DNA of 64,000 nucleotides, taken from positions 23,522,864 to 23,586,863 of the forward strand of contig NC_056762.1 of assembly GCF_018687715.1 (NCBI RefSeq). Reading direction: 5' to 3'. This document shows positions 21,288 through 32,129 of the stretch, one piece after another (the stretch's first letter is position 1; every line of letters starts with the position of its first letter). This stretch comes from Carya illinoinensis. Taxonomy: Eukaryota; Streptophyta; Magnoliopsida; Fagales; Juglandaceae. The position numbers were made by a program, and so were the translations under genes. The notes beneath the pieces were generated by a model, which was given only the letters and a program-made list of their open reading frames with translations, searched no databases and was not told the DNA's origin.

Positions 21288-22270
21288 GCCCCGTGGGTTC
21301 CCAAGCCCACGGGAATTCTAGCTTAATAACTTCATGACTATCAACGGTGTTGGACCCTAGCCACCGCCGATTCCTCCGATTCATCCTGTGAAGTCGTATT
21401 CCTCTGGCCATGCAAAATCTAAATACGTTTTACATATGTTCCATCTTACCTTTAAAAATTGCCCCCTTTAGTTTCTTAGATTCCTCCTATAACTGATACG
21501 CAGAACTTGGTTCAGATAAAGAAAGAGAGGTCATCGTTTTATTTAAAAACGACATCCGATTCCATTTTTTGCTCGTGAGCCCATCAGGCTTGATTTTTGC
21601 TAGCCCATTATGAACTCCCTCCTTTATTATCACATCTAGGCCCAGAGACTTATTAGGCCCATCTACTTTCAAGTCGTGACCCAGAAGACTGGCACTAATA
21701 GGCGTTGTTTGAAATTCTTGACCGTTTTCAACATTCCCGAAATCCACATTCTCAATGAATTTTCTATTCCCTGCAACCTGAAAATCAGCAACCGTAGTCT
21801 CCCTACTTTCCTTGAAACTACCTTTCTGCATACCAGGCATATCCTCCTCATCCATTACAGTTTGAAAATTTGGTTGGCCAGCCTCATCACCTACCGCCAC
21901 CTACACCCCGCCTTCCGACGACTGTCATCCTTGCAACTCAGATGCCTGCAACCCACCTAAAACAACTGGAGCATGTAAAGATAGAGCTTTGTCTCTTTGT
22001 TTACCCACAGACCCTCGCTTACCATATCCACCAGTGTGAAATCATATACCATATGGGAAAGTAGTCTTCCATTCAGAATCAACAGAATGTTGAAAAACTT
22101 GAGCACTCCTTGTCACTATGCCCCAACTGACCACACCAGTAGCAAAAATTAGGTTCCGCAACCACTGTCTCACTTTCTTGTTCAATCAATGAGAGGCGTT
22201 GGTAAAGATCATTAAGAGAATCCTCCATGATCTCAAGGGGAAGGGAAAATAACTGCACTAAGGCATTGGT
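21288..22270 (-). pseudogene. LINE ORF1 remnant with zinc knuckle
   Basis: ORF1 begins near an ATG at 22226-22228, with an acidic, helical start (MEDSLNDLYQRLSL). It jumps quickly to a CX2CX4HX4C knuckle (CYWCGQLGHSDKEC) at about 22100-22145, so the usual DUF4283-like middle is missing. A 137-residue open tail follows at 21487-21900. ORF1 is the nucleic-acid-binding protein of these elements. Confidence 0.65.
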
Positions 22271-22284
22271 AAAGAACTAATCTT

Positions 22285-22726
22285 GATTGTACTTGCGTAG
22301 TATCTATTTTGAAACTATATTGAAATCTGAGATAGGTGATTCTACAATTAATTTTACATCAATTATTTTTGGCTTTGATTCCTCCAATATGGAAGTGCGT
22401 GCATTCGTATACGAGTTGGTCCAATCTTTTGAGTTATTTTCGGGTAGTTGGATGTTGGTCTCCCAGTAGGCATGCGCGGCATACAACCAAAATAGGGAAA
22501 AGTGATTGCTCAAGGAAGGATTTTTGTTTGATGCTTAATTTTTTGTTTTGCTTAAAAAAGTTTTATTTATAAGTCGGTGTAAATTAGGACACACACTTAC
22601 AATATTACTGATGATATAAGATTTAATTTATAAAAAAAAAAATTATAAGTTTAAATATTGCAACTCTAATCATTTATATCAATAATTCGAATGTTCATCA
22701 TGTTACACTCTTTTGAAAAATTAAAA
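22285..22726. other. Unassigned AT-rich DNA
   Basis: Overlapping 60-80 codon frames occur on both strands at 22287-22572, but none shows a recognisable motif. It is target-site DNA of the LINE, lying downstream of the expansin-like gene. Confidence 0.3.
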
Positions 22727-23049
22727 ATACATACAATATCTATATGAAGAGCAAAACCCAGAATCCAAAGGAAAGAGTTATAAGGACAATTATTTGTAAC
22801 TTTACTCCTTATATTATTCATACTCGTGATCTCTGATCACTAACCCAAAAATACAACATTAAGTTGGCCTATTATTTATATTGCAACATGACCAAGAACA
22901 CTCTGCTGACAAAGCATACAATACAATACAATACCGTAGTAACTAGAGAGAAACTAATAATCAATTACATAGTAACCCATGCAATGACCATACTTCTTTA
23001 TAATAAAACAGAAAAATATTATTAAAATTGAAAGAGATTTCCAATTAAT
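22727..23049 (-). other. Probable 3' UTR of the expansin-like gene
   Basis: Non-coding sequence between the stop codon and the point where similarity with the LINE-borne copy ends (22727). That the copy runs continuously through stop codon and flank suggests this is transcribed 3' UTR. The true poly(A) site is not defined. Confidence 0.5.
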
Positions 23050-24696
23050 TTAGAGCTGAATGTTTGAGTCATAAGCAACCCCAGATTTCCACAAAGCAGG
23101 CAGATCATTTTTGGATTCCACCCAACCGCTGCCACCCACTTGAAACCTTACTTTTATTGGACCACTTGGTACTTGATTAGACAGCTCCCACACTGCCCCA
23201 AAGGCTTTATGCATGCCCCTCCAATGTTTGCAATCCTCCTTCATGCAACATCAAATGAACAAAGACGACAGCCCATCCGTCAGTATATAATAATGATCAT
23301 CATCTCATTTGTTGAATACGTATCTTTTAATAAAACCTTATTTGTGCAAATTTAGAGGGTGCAAGTTGCGATATAAACTCTTTAATAAAAAAGTAAAAGT
23401 CATTAAAAAATTTAAATTTTTCAAAGGCGAGGCTTGCTCCAAACTCTCAAAGGCATGGGGTTTCATAAAATTCATATAGCATTAATTATATGAACGTACC
23501 TGACACAATTCGACCGCTGTGATGTCGTTTTTTCCAGCTGCATATATAACCACTAGAGCAAGATAATTAGGATATTTGCTTTGCTCATGGACCTTGAACA
23601 TAAGGTTGTGACCAGGGAAGCGGCATGAGACCCTTTGGTATTCTACATCGATCACGCCACGATCAAACAATTCCTTGTCCCCTTTGGTTCCAGGGCGTGC
23701 CAATCTTTCGTAGGCTCGAGAGCTGAGTATGAAGTCAATGTTGTCACCTTTACTGAAGTCAGTCACTACCACATTCACTCCATCCTTACTACAATATTGT
23801 GATGATGTGCACCTAACCTGAAGAGTACGTCATCATCAATAAAACCACTAATCATACATGCTATATTATTATTATTATTATTATGGAGACCGAGTAGAGC
23901 AAATTATATAGGTTACTTCTTCATTAGTGCTATTTAACACAATCATTGTCCTTGAGTTTCATATGATAGGAAGGGTGTTTCAAGTTAAAGCAAGCTCAAA
24001 CAGGTTGGGGTAAACCATGCTAGCTAGCTAGTTACTGTGCTATGCTTTATTCACAACACTTAATACACTTAATTATTCATGCATTACAATGCATTATATT
24101 ATTTATTAGGTTAGTGAGTACGTAAACTATTACTTATTATGGGACCCATTATATTTATTAAAAAATCAACGATGTGTCAAAAAAGAGGCTTGTAATATTA
24201 CTTGATAGCATGCACCACAACCAGTTGCGTTCTTATACAGCTTAGAGACTCCAGCCACACTGCCATCATTGACAGTCCTTCCGAATTCTCCAAACCCACA
24301 AGTTCCACCTATATGATCACCATTTCATGAGTCAATTGTACACAGATGATATATAAACCGAATAATTTTTACGCTTGCTAATTATTGGTATTAATTAGTA
24401 TTTGGTAGAGAAAGAAAGTTGTTCAAAATAGTTGAGCAAATAATTCTTCCAGCATGCATGCACATAATAACTTGTAATGCATAGTTATGAATAACTCCAA
24501 ATTGGTAGCCAAATAATATCTAAAAGTGTATATATGCTGACGTACTTGGAGTCCCATGGCTGTGATCACTACCGTAGTAGGTTGCTCTTGATGTGTAACT
24601 AAAAACGTCTTGAGTGGCGCATATAGCAGGCAAGAGCAATACCATGCAGATCACACAAAGAATACCAACTTGGTTTTCAAGTCCTGCAAGACCCAT
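23050..24696 (-). CDS. Expansin-like protein (EXLB-type), 4 exons
   Basis: Exons on the minus strand: 24546-24696, 24202-24308, 23500-23817 and 23050-23238. All introns are GT-AG, phases match, and the 765-nt CDS gives 254 residues, near the usual 250. Residues 1-26 form a signal peptide, so the product is secreted to the cell wall. A double-psi barrel (EG45-like) domain spans about 36-150 with TCGFGEFGRTVNDG and the CGACYQVRC cysteine cluster (C81, C84, C89). The C-terminal carbohydrate-binding domain spans about 165-250 with W209, W231 and W242. No HFD motif of alpha/beta-expansins is seen, fitting the expansin-like class, whose wall-loosening activity is not established. The B subgroup is my judgement from EDCKHW and YDSNIQL endings. 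No breaks were found. Confidence 0.88.
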
Positions 24697-24850
24697 ATCT
24701 TAATGACAAGGCTTCTTGATAAAGGGTAAGTTAATGGAAGAAAGAGACCAAAACCAAAGCTCTAATTAAGAAGCATGCAGATAGAGTTGCAGAAGAAAAT
24801 GGACGAGGAGGCTAATTCGAATTGGAAAGCAAAGAAATCGTAGTCTAGCA

Positions 24851-24856
24851 TTTATA
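24851..24856 (-). promoter_or_regulatory. TATA box of the expansin-like gene
   Basis: TATAAA on the minus strand, about 155 bp upstream of the ATG, leaving room for a 5' UTR of roughly 120 bp. Positional inference only. Confidence 0.55.
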
Positions 24857-25137
24857 GGATTTGAGGGGCGACCACAAAAGGTCATGTGTTGAAGTGAGAG
24901 AGGCACTTTTTTCTCCCACTTAGGGAGAAAAGGAATTATATTTAGAATTATATTTGTATTATTAATGCCAATTGTATGTAGTGGGTGCTAATGACAAAAT
25001 ATATATAATTGATTTTAGGAAAAAATAATAAAAAAATTAATAATAAAAAAAATAATCTAATATGAGAGTTTTTCTTAAATAAAACAATCTCTAAAATATG
25101 TGATTTTGCATTTTCATGTAGAGAAACCAATGCTTTA

Positions 25138-25572
25138 GAGCAATCTCAATTCTAATGGATTATCATTTTAAAGTTAATCCAAGTTTTAACTTTTGTGACA
25201 TGAAAATGTCTTAGCCTATTCCATTCACATCCAATTCTCATATTGGATTATCCATTTATTTTTTATATAATAAAAAAATATTATTTTTAATTTATTTATT
25301 TTTATTATATTTTACCATTGTACTAATACTAAATTAATTAGTAATCATATTCTACTTAAATACATGATTAATCATATTCTACCAAGAAAAGAGATGCAAT
25401 GCACGGAATAGATGATTTTTATTTTGCATTTACTGTAGCATAAATTAACTGTTCATGCACTTTGCATAATCCACTACATAGGATATTTTGTCCTAATAAT
25501 AAAAAATAATATTAAAATAATCCAATGCACACGATATTTAGGTAATCCATTGAGATATTTGCACTAATGCTC
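25138..25572. mobile_element. Tourist/PIF-like MITE, 435 bp
   Basis: Starts GAGCAATCTCAA and ends with the imperfect reverse complement (…AATGCTC), flanked by TTA at 25135-25137 and 25573-25575, the target preference of PIF/Harbinger elements. AT-rich, no coding capacity. It lies about 440 bp upstream of the expansin-like start codon. Confidence 0.65.
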
Positions 25573-25575
25573 TTA

Positions 25576-26285
25576 ATATTGAGTACCCCTGGAGACCATT
25601 TCTGGAATAAAAATCATTGCGCGCATGTTTAAAATATTGCTAGAAGGACATGGCCCTATAACGGTATTACCCCATTATCTAGCAACAATCTCGGCATCAT
25701 CGTTATTAATGACAAAGAATTTCAACATATGAAGTGATTTGGTAATCTACGGGTGAACTCGGAAAGATGCTAACAGAAGCTTAAAAACAGGTAGCAGAGA
25801 AGACATATTTTCATTTTAAAATCAGTTTAAAATCTAAATACTCAAATTTCAAATCCTTAAACTCATCTAAACTCAAAACGTCTTTCCAGAGGTCCATAAT
25901 CTTTTTTAACTCATTAATACTTCTTTACATGTGGGACTCACAATTTTTTTCAACTTCTCATAAATACATTTAAATTGATCATCTTAATATCTAAACATAT
26001 CTAAATTCATCTTGGGTAAGCTTCACAAAACTTACTCTATTATCCCATAAACTCTTTATTGTTCATAAATAACTTAACTTATTTTTACCCAGCTTAACAT
26101 GCAAACGAAGGCTAAGAGAGCTCAAAATATAACAAGAAGAATATTTTATACAATTTACACCCAAATAAAACATACTTCATCCCTAATTAGTTTTCTTTTC
26201 AGTGGTAAAGCCAAAGTATTAATTATTGTATATATAAATGTTGCATAATCAGACTATATATCATTTTTCTTCTTCAAATAACACT
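25576..26285. other. Intergenic, no feature seen
   Basis: AT-rich, without ORFs over 60 codons that show motifs, and without clear repeats. Probably distal upstream DNA of the expansin-like gene. Confidence 0.5.
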
Positions 26286-26293
26286 TTCTATAT

Positions 26294-26514
26294 GGGCTTT
26301 GCTACATACAGTTGCCAGATGCAGTCGGCGTGCAGTCGGCTATACGGAATGAATAAAAAAAAATTATAAAAAAATTTTTTTATATTCAAGGGGACCTACA
26401 TGAATTATTAAAAGTTATAAAAATAATTTTTTTTTTCATGTAACTCCCGTATTAATTTGTTTTTACAGCCGACTGCACGCCGACTGCATCTGCCGACTGC
26501 AAAAAGTATTTCTC
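26294..26514. mobile_element. hAT-like MITE, 221 bp
   Basis: An 8-bp duplication TTCTATAT lies at 26286-26293 and 26515-26522. The arms include a 26-bp perfect inverted repeat (26316-26341 and 26467-26492) in which GCAGTCGGC is itself repeated. No coding capacity. The 8-bp duplication fits the hAT superfamily. Confidence 0.78.
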
Positions 26515-26522
26515 TTCTATAT

Positions 26523-27140
26523 ATACTCCTTCCAAAGAAAAATAAACTGCAATATATACATATTAGAAGATCTTTTGTGATCAATCGATTTTTTTTTTTT
26601 TTATGTGCACATTAGTTTTGTGATCAATAGATTTTTTTTTTTCTTGTACAAAAAAAAGAGAGTTCATGGTGGATGGCCAGCCTACCCACTGGCCATCTCA
26701 TCTCTGTTAAACACTATTTTTTTTTTATTTAAAAATATAAAAACAATAGAAAAATAAAAAGGAAGTAGCTTTTACTGTCGGATGCACTTCTTGTTTCAAG
26801 TCAAAGCCGGCATGCTAAGAAGTAAACACAATATAACCCACTAGCTAGGCTGGCCATCTCATCTCTGTTAATAGTATAGCCATCAAACAATAAAAAGTAA
26901 ACACAATATAACCCACGTCCACCATAGCCGGCCACCATCTTCATCCTCTTGGGACTCACAGCGCATTAATAAATTTTATAATATTTTTTATTTCATATTT
27001 TCTCTCTTATTTTATAAATTTTAAAAAATATTCAACTCAAATTATTTTATAACTATTAACAAACTATTAACAAATTATTATTCACAAAATTCTTATATCA
27101 TCTCTTTCTCTAAATGAGTCATTATTAATATTTGAATAGT
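26523..27140. repeat. Intergenic DNA with short direct repeats
   Basis: No gene. GATCAAT(C/A)GATTTTTTT occurs twice near 26578-26640. GGCCATCTCATCTCTGTTAA occurs near 26690 and 26850. AAGTAAACACAATATAACCC occurs near 26820 and 26894. These look like small local duplications. Confidence 0.6.
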
Positions 27141-27145
27141 AAATT

Positions 27146-29187
27146 TGTGATGCCCCCAAATCCCCACGCCCGAATACGGGAAAATCGAGACATCCGAATG
27201 GTGACAACCCGGGTCACCATCCCATCGACGGGTGACAAGTGTGTGCAAAGGCAACAAATATGCACGAAAGAACACGCAGCGGATAACGAAAGTCATAACT
27301 AAGTACCAGAATTTTTCTTAACGTAATACAAGCTGTTTAAAACATACATAAATAAAATATTACAAAAACACAAATACAGTTTTAAACAAATATAAAACAT
27401 AGCATCAGCAACCTGGCGGAGCCGCATCCTCGGGCTCAGCCTCCTCCTCTTCGTCCTCTAACTCTGCACCAAAAGCTACGGAACCAAAAATGGTACCGCA
27501 GGTAGGTAAAACCCAAACACTACCAGATAATAACACATATAGAACTCAAACAATATGCACGAACCATGCCCAATGCACAAAACCCAAAGACACAGTTTTC
27601 CACACACGCCAAAAATCCATTTGGCCCAAAAACACATCTTTTCCGGAAAACACGCCAAAGTCACATTTTTATCCGTATGCACCATGACCTCCCCTAGGGG
27701 TCATCCGCACAACCTGGCTCCAGTGCCACACCGCAGAGTACCACCACGCATGTGACACCTAACGAGCGATGCCCAGTTCCGTGCCCCGCACGTTCGTAGC
27801 CAAGCATCCTTTAGCCCTCACCAGCGAAGGGCCACGGAGTCGGTGCGTAGAGCGATGCTCGGTTCCGCGCTCGGCGCGTTCGTAGCCAAGCAACCCCTAG
27901 CCCCCGCTCCCGTCGTCTAGCACAACTCAGGGGACATCAATTAGTTTATTCCACTCCCGAGTGACCAGAGGAGCTCCACCGGGATAATACCCCATCCCGG
28001 CTTGGGGTCGTGATACACACGCACCCGTAAGACCACTTACGCCAATACACAGGCTTTTCACACATAAACAAAAACACACGTGCATGCACCATGTAATGCC
28101 ATATCAATGCATAATAAAATAATCCAACAACATAAAACAATAAAACAAGCAACTCCGTCCTCCATCCATCCGACCCCCGAACTCCTCGGACTCAATCCGG
28201 AATCAACCAATCAGCAGATTAATTAATTGAAAGAGCAATATATATTTAAATCTGAAAATAGGGTTTGGAAAATACTTACAGCGCTATATGGTAATTTTAG
28301 AAAACACGCGGCGTTGCAAACGGCGCCGGAAAAGCAACGTCACAGTGAAAATTCACTGTGGCCGTGGGTTGTGAAAAACCCACTTTTGAACGGGGATAAA
28401 CTAGGGCTTGGGATTGATAGAGAATGGTCTAGGGATGGTTGTGAAGCTATTGGAAGTGGTGGTTGGCCGTGGGTGGCGGCGGAATCGCCGGGAATAGGCC
28501 GGATTTCCCAAAAAGGAAAGCTAGCTCGTAGGAGCTGTTCCGGTGGTCGTTGGAGGCCGGAAATGGGTGGGTTAGGACGGCAAGGGACCGGTGATGAAGT
28601 GGTGAAGAAATGGTGGCCGGAGGTGGAGCGACGGCGGCGGATAGAGCTGAAAACCGTACGGGCTTTGAGGAGCTTTTCCGACCAAACGGCCGGCCGGCAG
28701 TGGGAGATATTTGGTGGGAAGGTGCGCCGGAGGGAGGGGGTTCGAACGAGACCGGCGGTGAGCGAAACGGTGGCCGGACGGCGGCGGTCTGGGCTGAAGA
28801 AGATTCCGGCCGTGGGTGAGGAGAGAGAAGAGAGAGAGAGGCCGGGGGGGCTCGAGCGGGAAGAGGAAAAAGAAAAAAAAAGAAAAGAAAAAAAAAGAAA
28901 AGAAAGGAAAAAGAAAGAAGGAAAAAGAAAAAAGAAAAAGGAAAAAGAAGAGAAAAAGGAAAAGAGATGTAGAGAAGAGATGAGGTCCAATCCTCATTCC
29001 GGGAAACAAAACTAAACCGCTAAAAAGAGATTAAAAACCACAAAACAACTAAAAGAAATAAAACACAACGTCAAATAAATTAAAAACCAATTTTAAAACG
29101 TAAATAAATTAAAATAAATAACCAATATATTAATTAAAATAAAAACAATTATTTCAGCAAAAATACACTCAAAAGCGGGTCATCACA
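27146..29187 (-). mobile_element. Solo Gypsy LTR, minus orientation
   Basis: On the minus strand it runs from TGTGATGACCC to GGGGCATCACA, flanked by AAATT at 27141-27145 and 29188-29192. Related to the Gypsy A LTR, with the shared duplicated block and pyrimidine tract (purine-rich on plus, 28860-28975), but lacking the palindrome module. No internal domain is present, so it arose by LTR-LTR recombination. The 262-codon frame 28227-29015 follows the purine tract and is not conserved as protein. Confidence 0.92.
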
Positions 29188-29192
29188 AAATT

Positions 29193-29859
29193 AATTTCAG
29201 ACAATTTTTGAATAATACTGAAAAAATAATAATAAAATATCAAATAATAATAAATAATAATATTGTCTAAATATTAAATAACAGTAAAGTAATCTCCAGG
29301 ACTTTTTGGAGGTTGTCGGTAAATTGGGGTTTGAACTTTCGAGGCGGCTAACTCCAACCAAAATAACGAAGACATCGATCCTTTCTATGCATTTGGGTGG
29401 GCACACATGGAGGATATTTAATACCAGTTGTATACAATGTATTGGAAAGATACACAAACACAAGTTTACGCTCGTAATTGGGGTAGGAGAGTCTCGATCT
29501 TAACCGTCCATTTGGAAGACACAGGAATCCTCTTCGATCCCGTCTCAAATTTTGGCAATTTCAATTTTAATCACACCTATTGATATAATATATTTGAGAT
29601 GACTTGATATTGTAGAACTTTTTAAAGTTAAATACTCTAACCAAAAAAAGATTAAATAAAAATAATTTTATAAATTGATATGACTTGATGTAGTTTGTCA
29701 GATTATAAAATTATTTTTATTATAAAATAAATTTAACAAATTAGATAAAATCACGTTAGTTTGTGGAATTATTTTTTTAAATAGTGACATATCAACAAAT
29801 GTTATTACTGACAGGAAAAAAGCCTGGCAAACGAAGTATAATGAAATATATATGTGTAT
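29193..29859. other. Intergenic, no feature recognised
   Basis: A less AT-rich stretch at 29290-29560 has a 60-odd codon frame on each strand, none with a known motif. The remainder is AT-rich. Confidence 0.4.
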
Positions 29860-30800
29860 TTAAATAGCCAAATTTAAATGTAGGCAAATTTGAATGTAGG
29901 AAAATTTATGTTCGATAGACGTTCGAACATTAAAAATTTTTACGTGCAAACGTAATATTTTTTTGTGCCAATGCTCGAACATTGGATAGAATATTTGGTA
30001 AAGATGACTATAATTTAAATTTTATGTAGTTTTTAAATAAAATAATACATCATTTAAACAATTATTACAAATTTAAAATGATTGAAATTTGAAGCGCAAT
30101 GATTTAATATTAAAATTAGATAAGTTAACATGAAAGATAATTGAAAATTAAAATTGAAAACAATAGATACATTAAATAATATTAACAATACATTAATACT
30201 TCTTGTTCTGCCATGACTGTTCGAGCCTCGAGCTAGCAGTGTCCGAGTTGGCTTCCTCCTGGCCCCATTTTCTTATTGTCAAAAGATGAGCCACATCCTA
30301 GATTTATAAGAAAAAAACATTATAACCATAGCTATTACTGATAACGTTCGAACGTTTAGACGTGTTCGAACATTATAAGTAAAATTTGAACGTATAAGAC
30401 TAGGAGTTCAAACAGGACTGGCAAAAACTCAAACATTCGAATGTGTTTATGTTTAAACGTTCGAATATGATATGAATAAGATGCACATGTGAATGAAAAC
30501 AATGTTACATTCGAACATTTCCCACTTAAAAGTTCAGACGTAAGTGTATCATTCGGAACTAAAGGTTTACGTTTGAACGTATTCTACCACGTTCAAAGCC
30601 CAAGGCTTAAAACGTTCGAATGTTTGTTGGATTTGGAATTTGAAAGGTGTTACGTTTGAACATTACAAACATATGTTTGGAATGCTATTAGCTTTCAAAC
30701 ATATATCCTAAACGTTCGAACATATATAAATTCCATGCTCGAATATCAATGGCATGTTTGAAACTCAACGGTCGTTTACGTTCGAATGTTGCTATTAAAT
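29860..30800. repeat. TTCGAA-rich dispersed repeat, copy 1
   Basis: About the first 630 bp align with 53690-54390. The whole stretch contains many copies of an ACGTTCGAACRT-like palindromic motif and its one-base variants. No ORF. Clustered short palindromes resemble subterminal repeats of some DNA transposons, but no terminal repeats were found. Confidence 0.65.
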
Positions 30801-30825
30801 AATATATATATACTATTATATATAA

Positions 30826-30859
30826 AGCGGTGCTATTCTGCTGCCTGAGTAGCACCGCT
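30826..30859. repeat. Hairpin with 10-bp perfect stem
   Basis: AGCGGTGCTA and TAGCACCGCT flank a 14-nt loop. The following 150 bp (T-run then A/T-rich) resemble 19140-19240, so this may be one end of a degraded MITE. Confidence 0.55.
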
Positions 30860-31109
30860 CCATTTGAACGCTAGCACATTTGTGCTTTTTTTTTTTTGAA
30901 TTTTCATACTTTCTTAATATATTTAAATATTTAAAAAAACACACCAATATACTTAAAATCACTTCCTTAATCACTAAATAAAAAATAAAATAAAATAAAA
31001 AATTTTCTTTTGGGTCAACTTGTATATAATACTTATATTATAATACCATATACGATATACCATATAAATATTATTACAATATAATACTATATAGTTTATA
31101 TCTGATAAT

Positions 31110-31517
31110 TGTGACGACCCGTTTTTACGTGTATTTTCACTGAAGAAGTTGTTTTTAATTTAATTATATATTAGCTCTTTTATTTTAATTTATTGTATTT
31201 TAATTGGTTTTATTTTATTTGACGTGGTGTTTAATTTATTTAGTTGTTTTATGTTTGTAAAATCGTTTTTGGCGGATCAGTTTTTGGATTCCGGAGTGAG
31301 GACTGGACCTCATTTTTTTTCTCTCATCTTTTCTTATTCTTTTCTTTTCTTCTTTTTTTTTTATCTTTTTCCTTTTTCTTTCCTTTCCTTTCTTTTTTCT
31401 TTTCCTTCTTCTTCTTTCTTCTTCTCTTTCCCCGCACGCCCGAACAGCCCCTTCTCCCCCTTACCATCGCTGCCTGTTTGTCAGCCCAGTGCACCACCAT
31501 CCGGCCACCGTGTAGTG
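31110..31517 (+). repeat. 5' LTR of Gypsy B, first part
   Basis: Start of the LTR with a pyrimidine tract at about 31310-31435. Interrupted at 31517 by the Copia element; TAGTG at 31513-31517 is repeated at 36578-36582. It aligns with 50657-51060 of the 3' LTR. Confidence 0.9.
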
Positions 31518-32039
31518 TGTTGTGAAAAACGATGACAATGAATTGAAATATAACACCGAATGAGAAAACGATCACACACGCAATCACACACGACACAGGA
31601 TGTACGTGGTTCGGCAAATTGCCTACGTCCACGGGAGCTGCAGAGGATTTTATTATTGAGGAATCACACTACAAGATGGGTCACAACACTGTTCATCCAC
31701 AGTGTTTTCGTAGCTGCTCTGTTACAGACTTAAGAGGCAAAAATCAGATTTATAGTTCAAACGGCGGAAACCCTAAATCGTATGTTCGCTCGAGCGGTGT
31801 GTCGAGCGCGCGTCGAGTGAACTTCCCTTCCGCATCCCGCTCGAGCCCACTGTCGAGCTGACGTCGAGCGTTCGACTCTGCCTGATTTCGCTCGAGCGGC
31901 CAATGCCTCCGCTCGAGCGAAATCCTCCTGCTCGAGCTCACTGTCGAGCCAACATCGAGCGTTCGACTCTGCCTGACTTCGCTCGAGCGGCCAATGACTC
32001 CGCTCGAGCGGTGTGAACCAGACTCCACATTACTCAACA
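31518..32039 (-). repeat. Copia 3' LTR
   Basis: 522 bp. Contains a tandem array of CTCGAG-cored palindromes at about 31790-32020. The right boundary TTACTCAACA meets the polypurine tract. Confidence 0.92.
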
Positions 32040-32055
32040 ATTCTCCCACTTGGAG
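32040..32055 (-). other. Copia polypurine tract
   Basis: Minus-strand AAGTGGGAGAAT directly precedes the 3' LTR and would prime plus-strand DNA synthesis. Confidence 0.8.
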
Positions 32056-32129
32056 ACTGGTACACTCGCTGTATCACCGTCTTCCTCAAACATGATATCC
32101 TCCACCTCTGCAACTCACTGCTCCTGTCT

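Larger units (their letters stand above)
19294..22270 (-). mobile_element. L1-type LINE, internally rearranged, with captured gene segment
   Basis: Minus-strand LINE with its A-tail seen as a T-run at 19292-19303 and flanked by 14-bp target duplications AAAGAA(T/C)TAATCTT at 19280-19293 and 22271-22284 (13 of 14 match). From its 5' end it holds the ORF1 start and a zinc knuckle, the ORF1 tail, a MITE, the endonuclease domain, a 470-bp copy of expansin-like gene sequence, the C-terminal RNase H-like tail and the A-tail. The reverse transcriptase is absent. Confidence 0.82.

Noticed and set aside
28227..29015. 262-codon plus-strand ORF (and 216- and 145-codon minus-strand ORFs)
   Set aside because: It lies wholly inside a solo LTR and crosses the purine/pyrimidine tract; the matching regions of other LTR copies do not keep a common protein.
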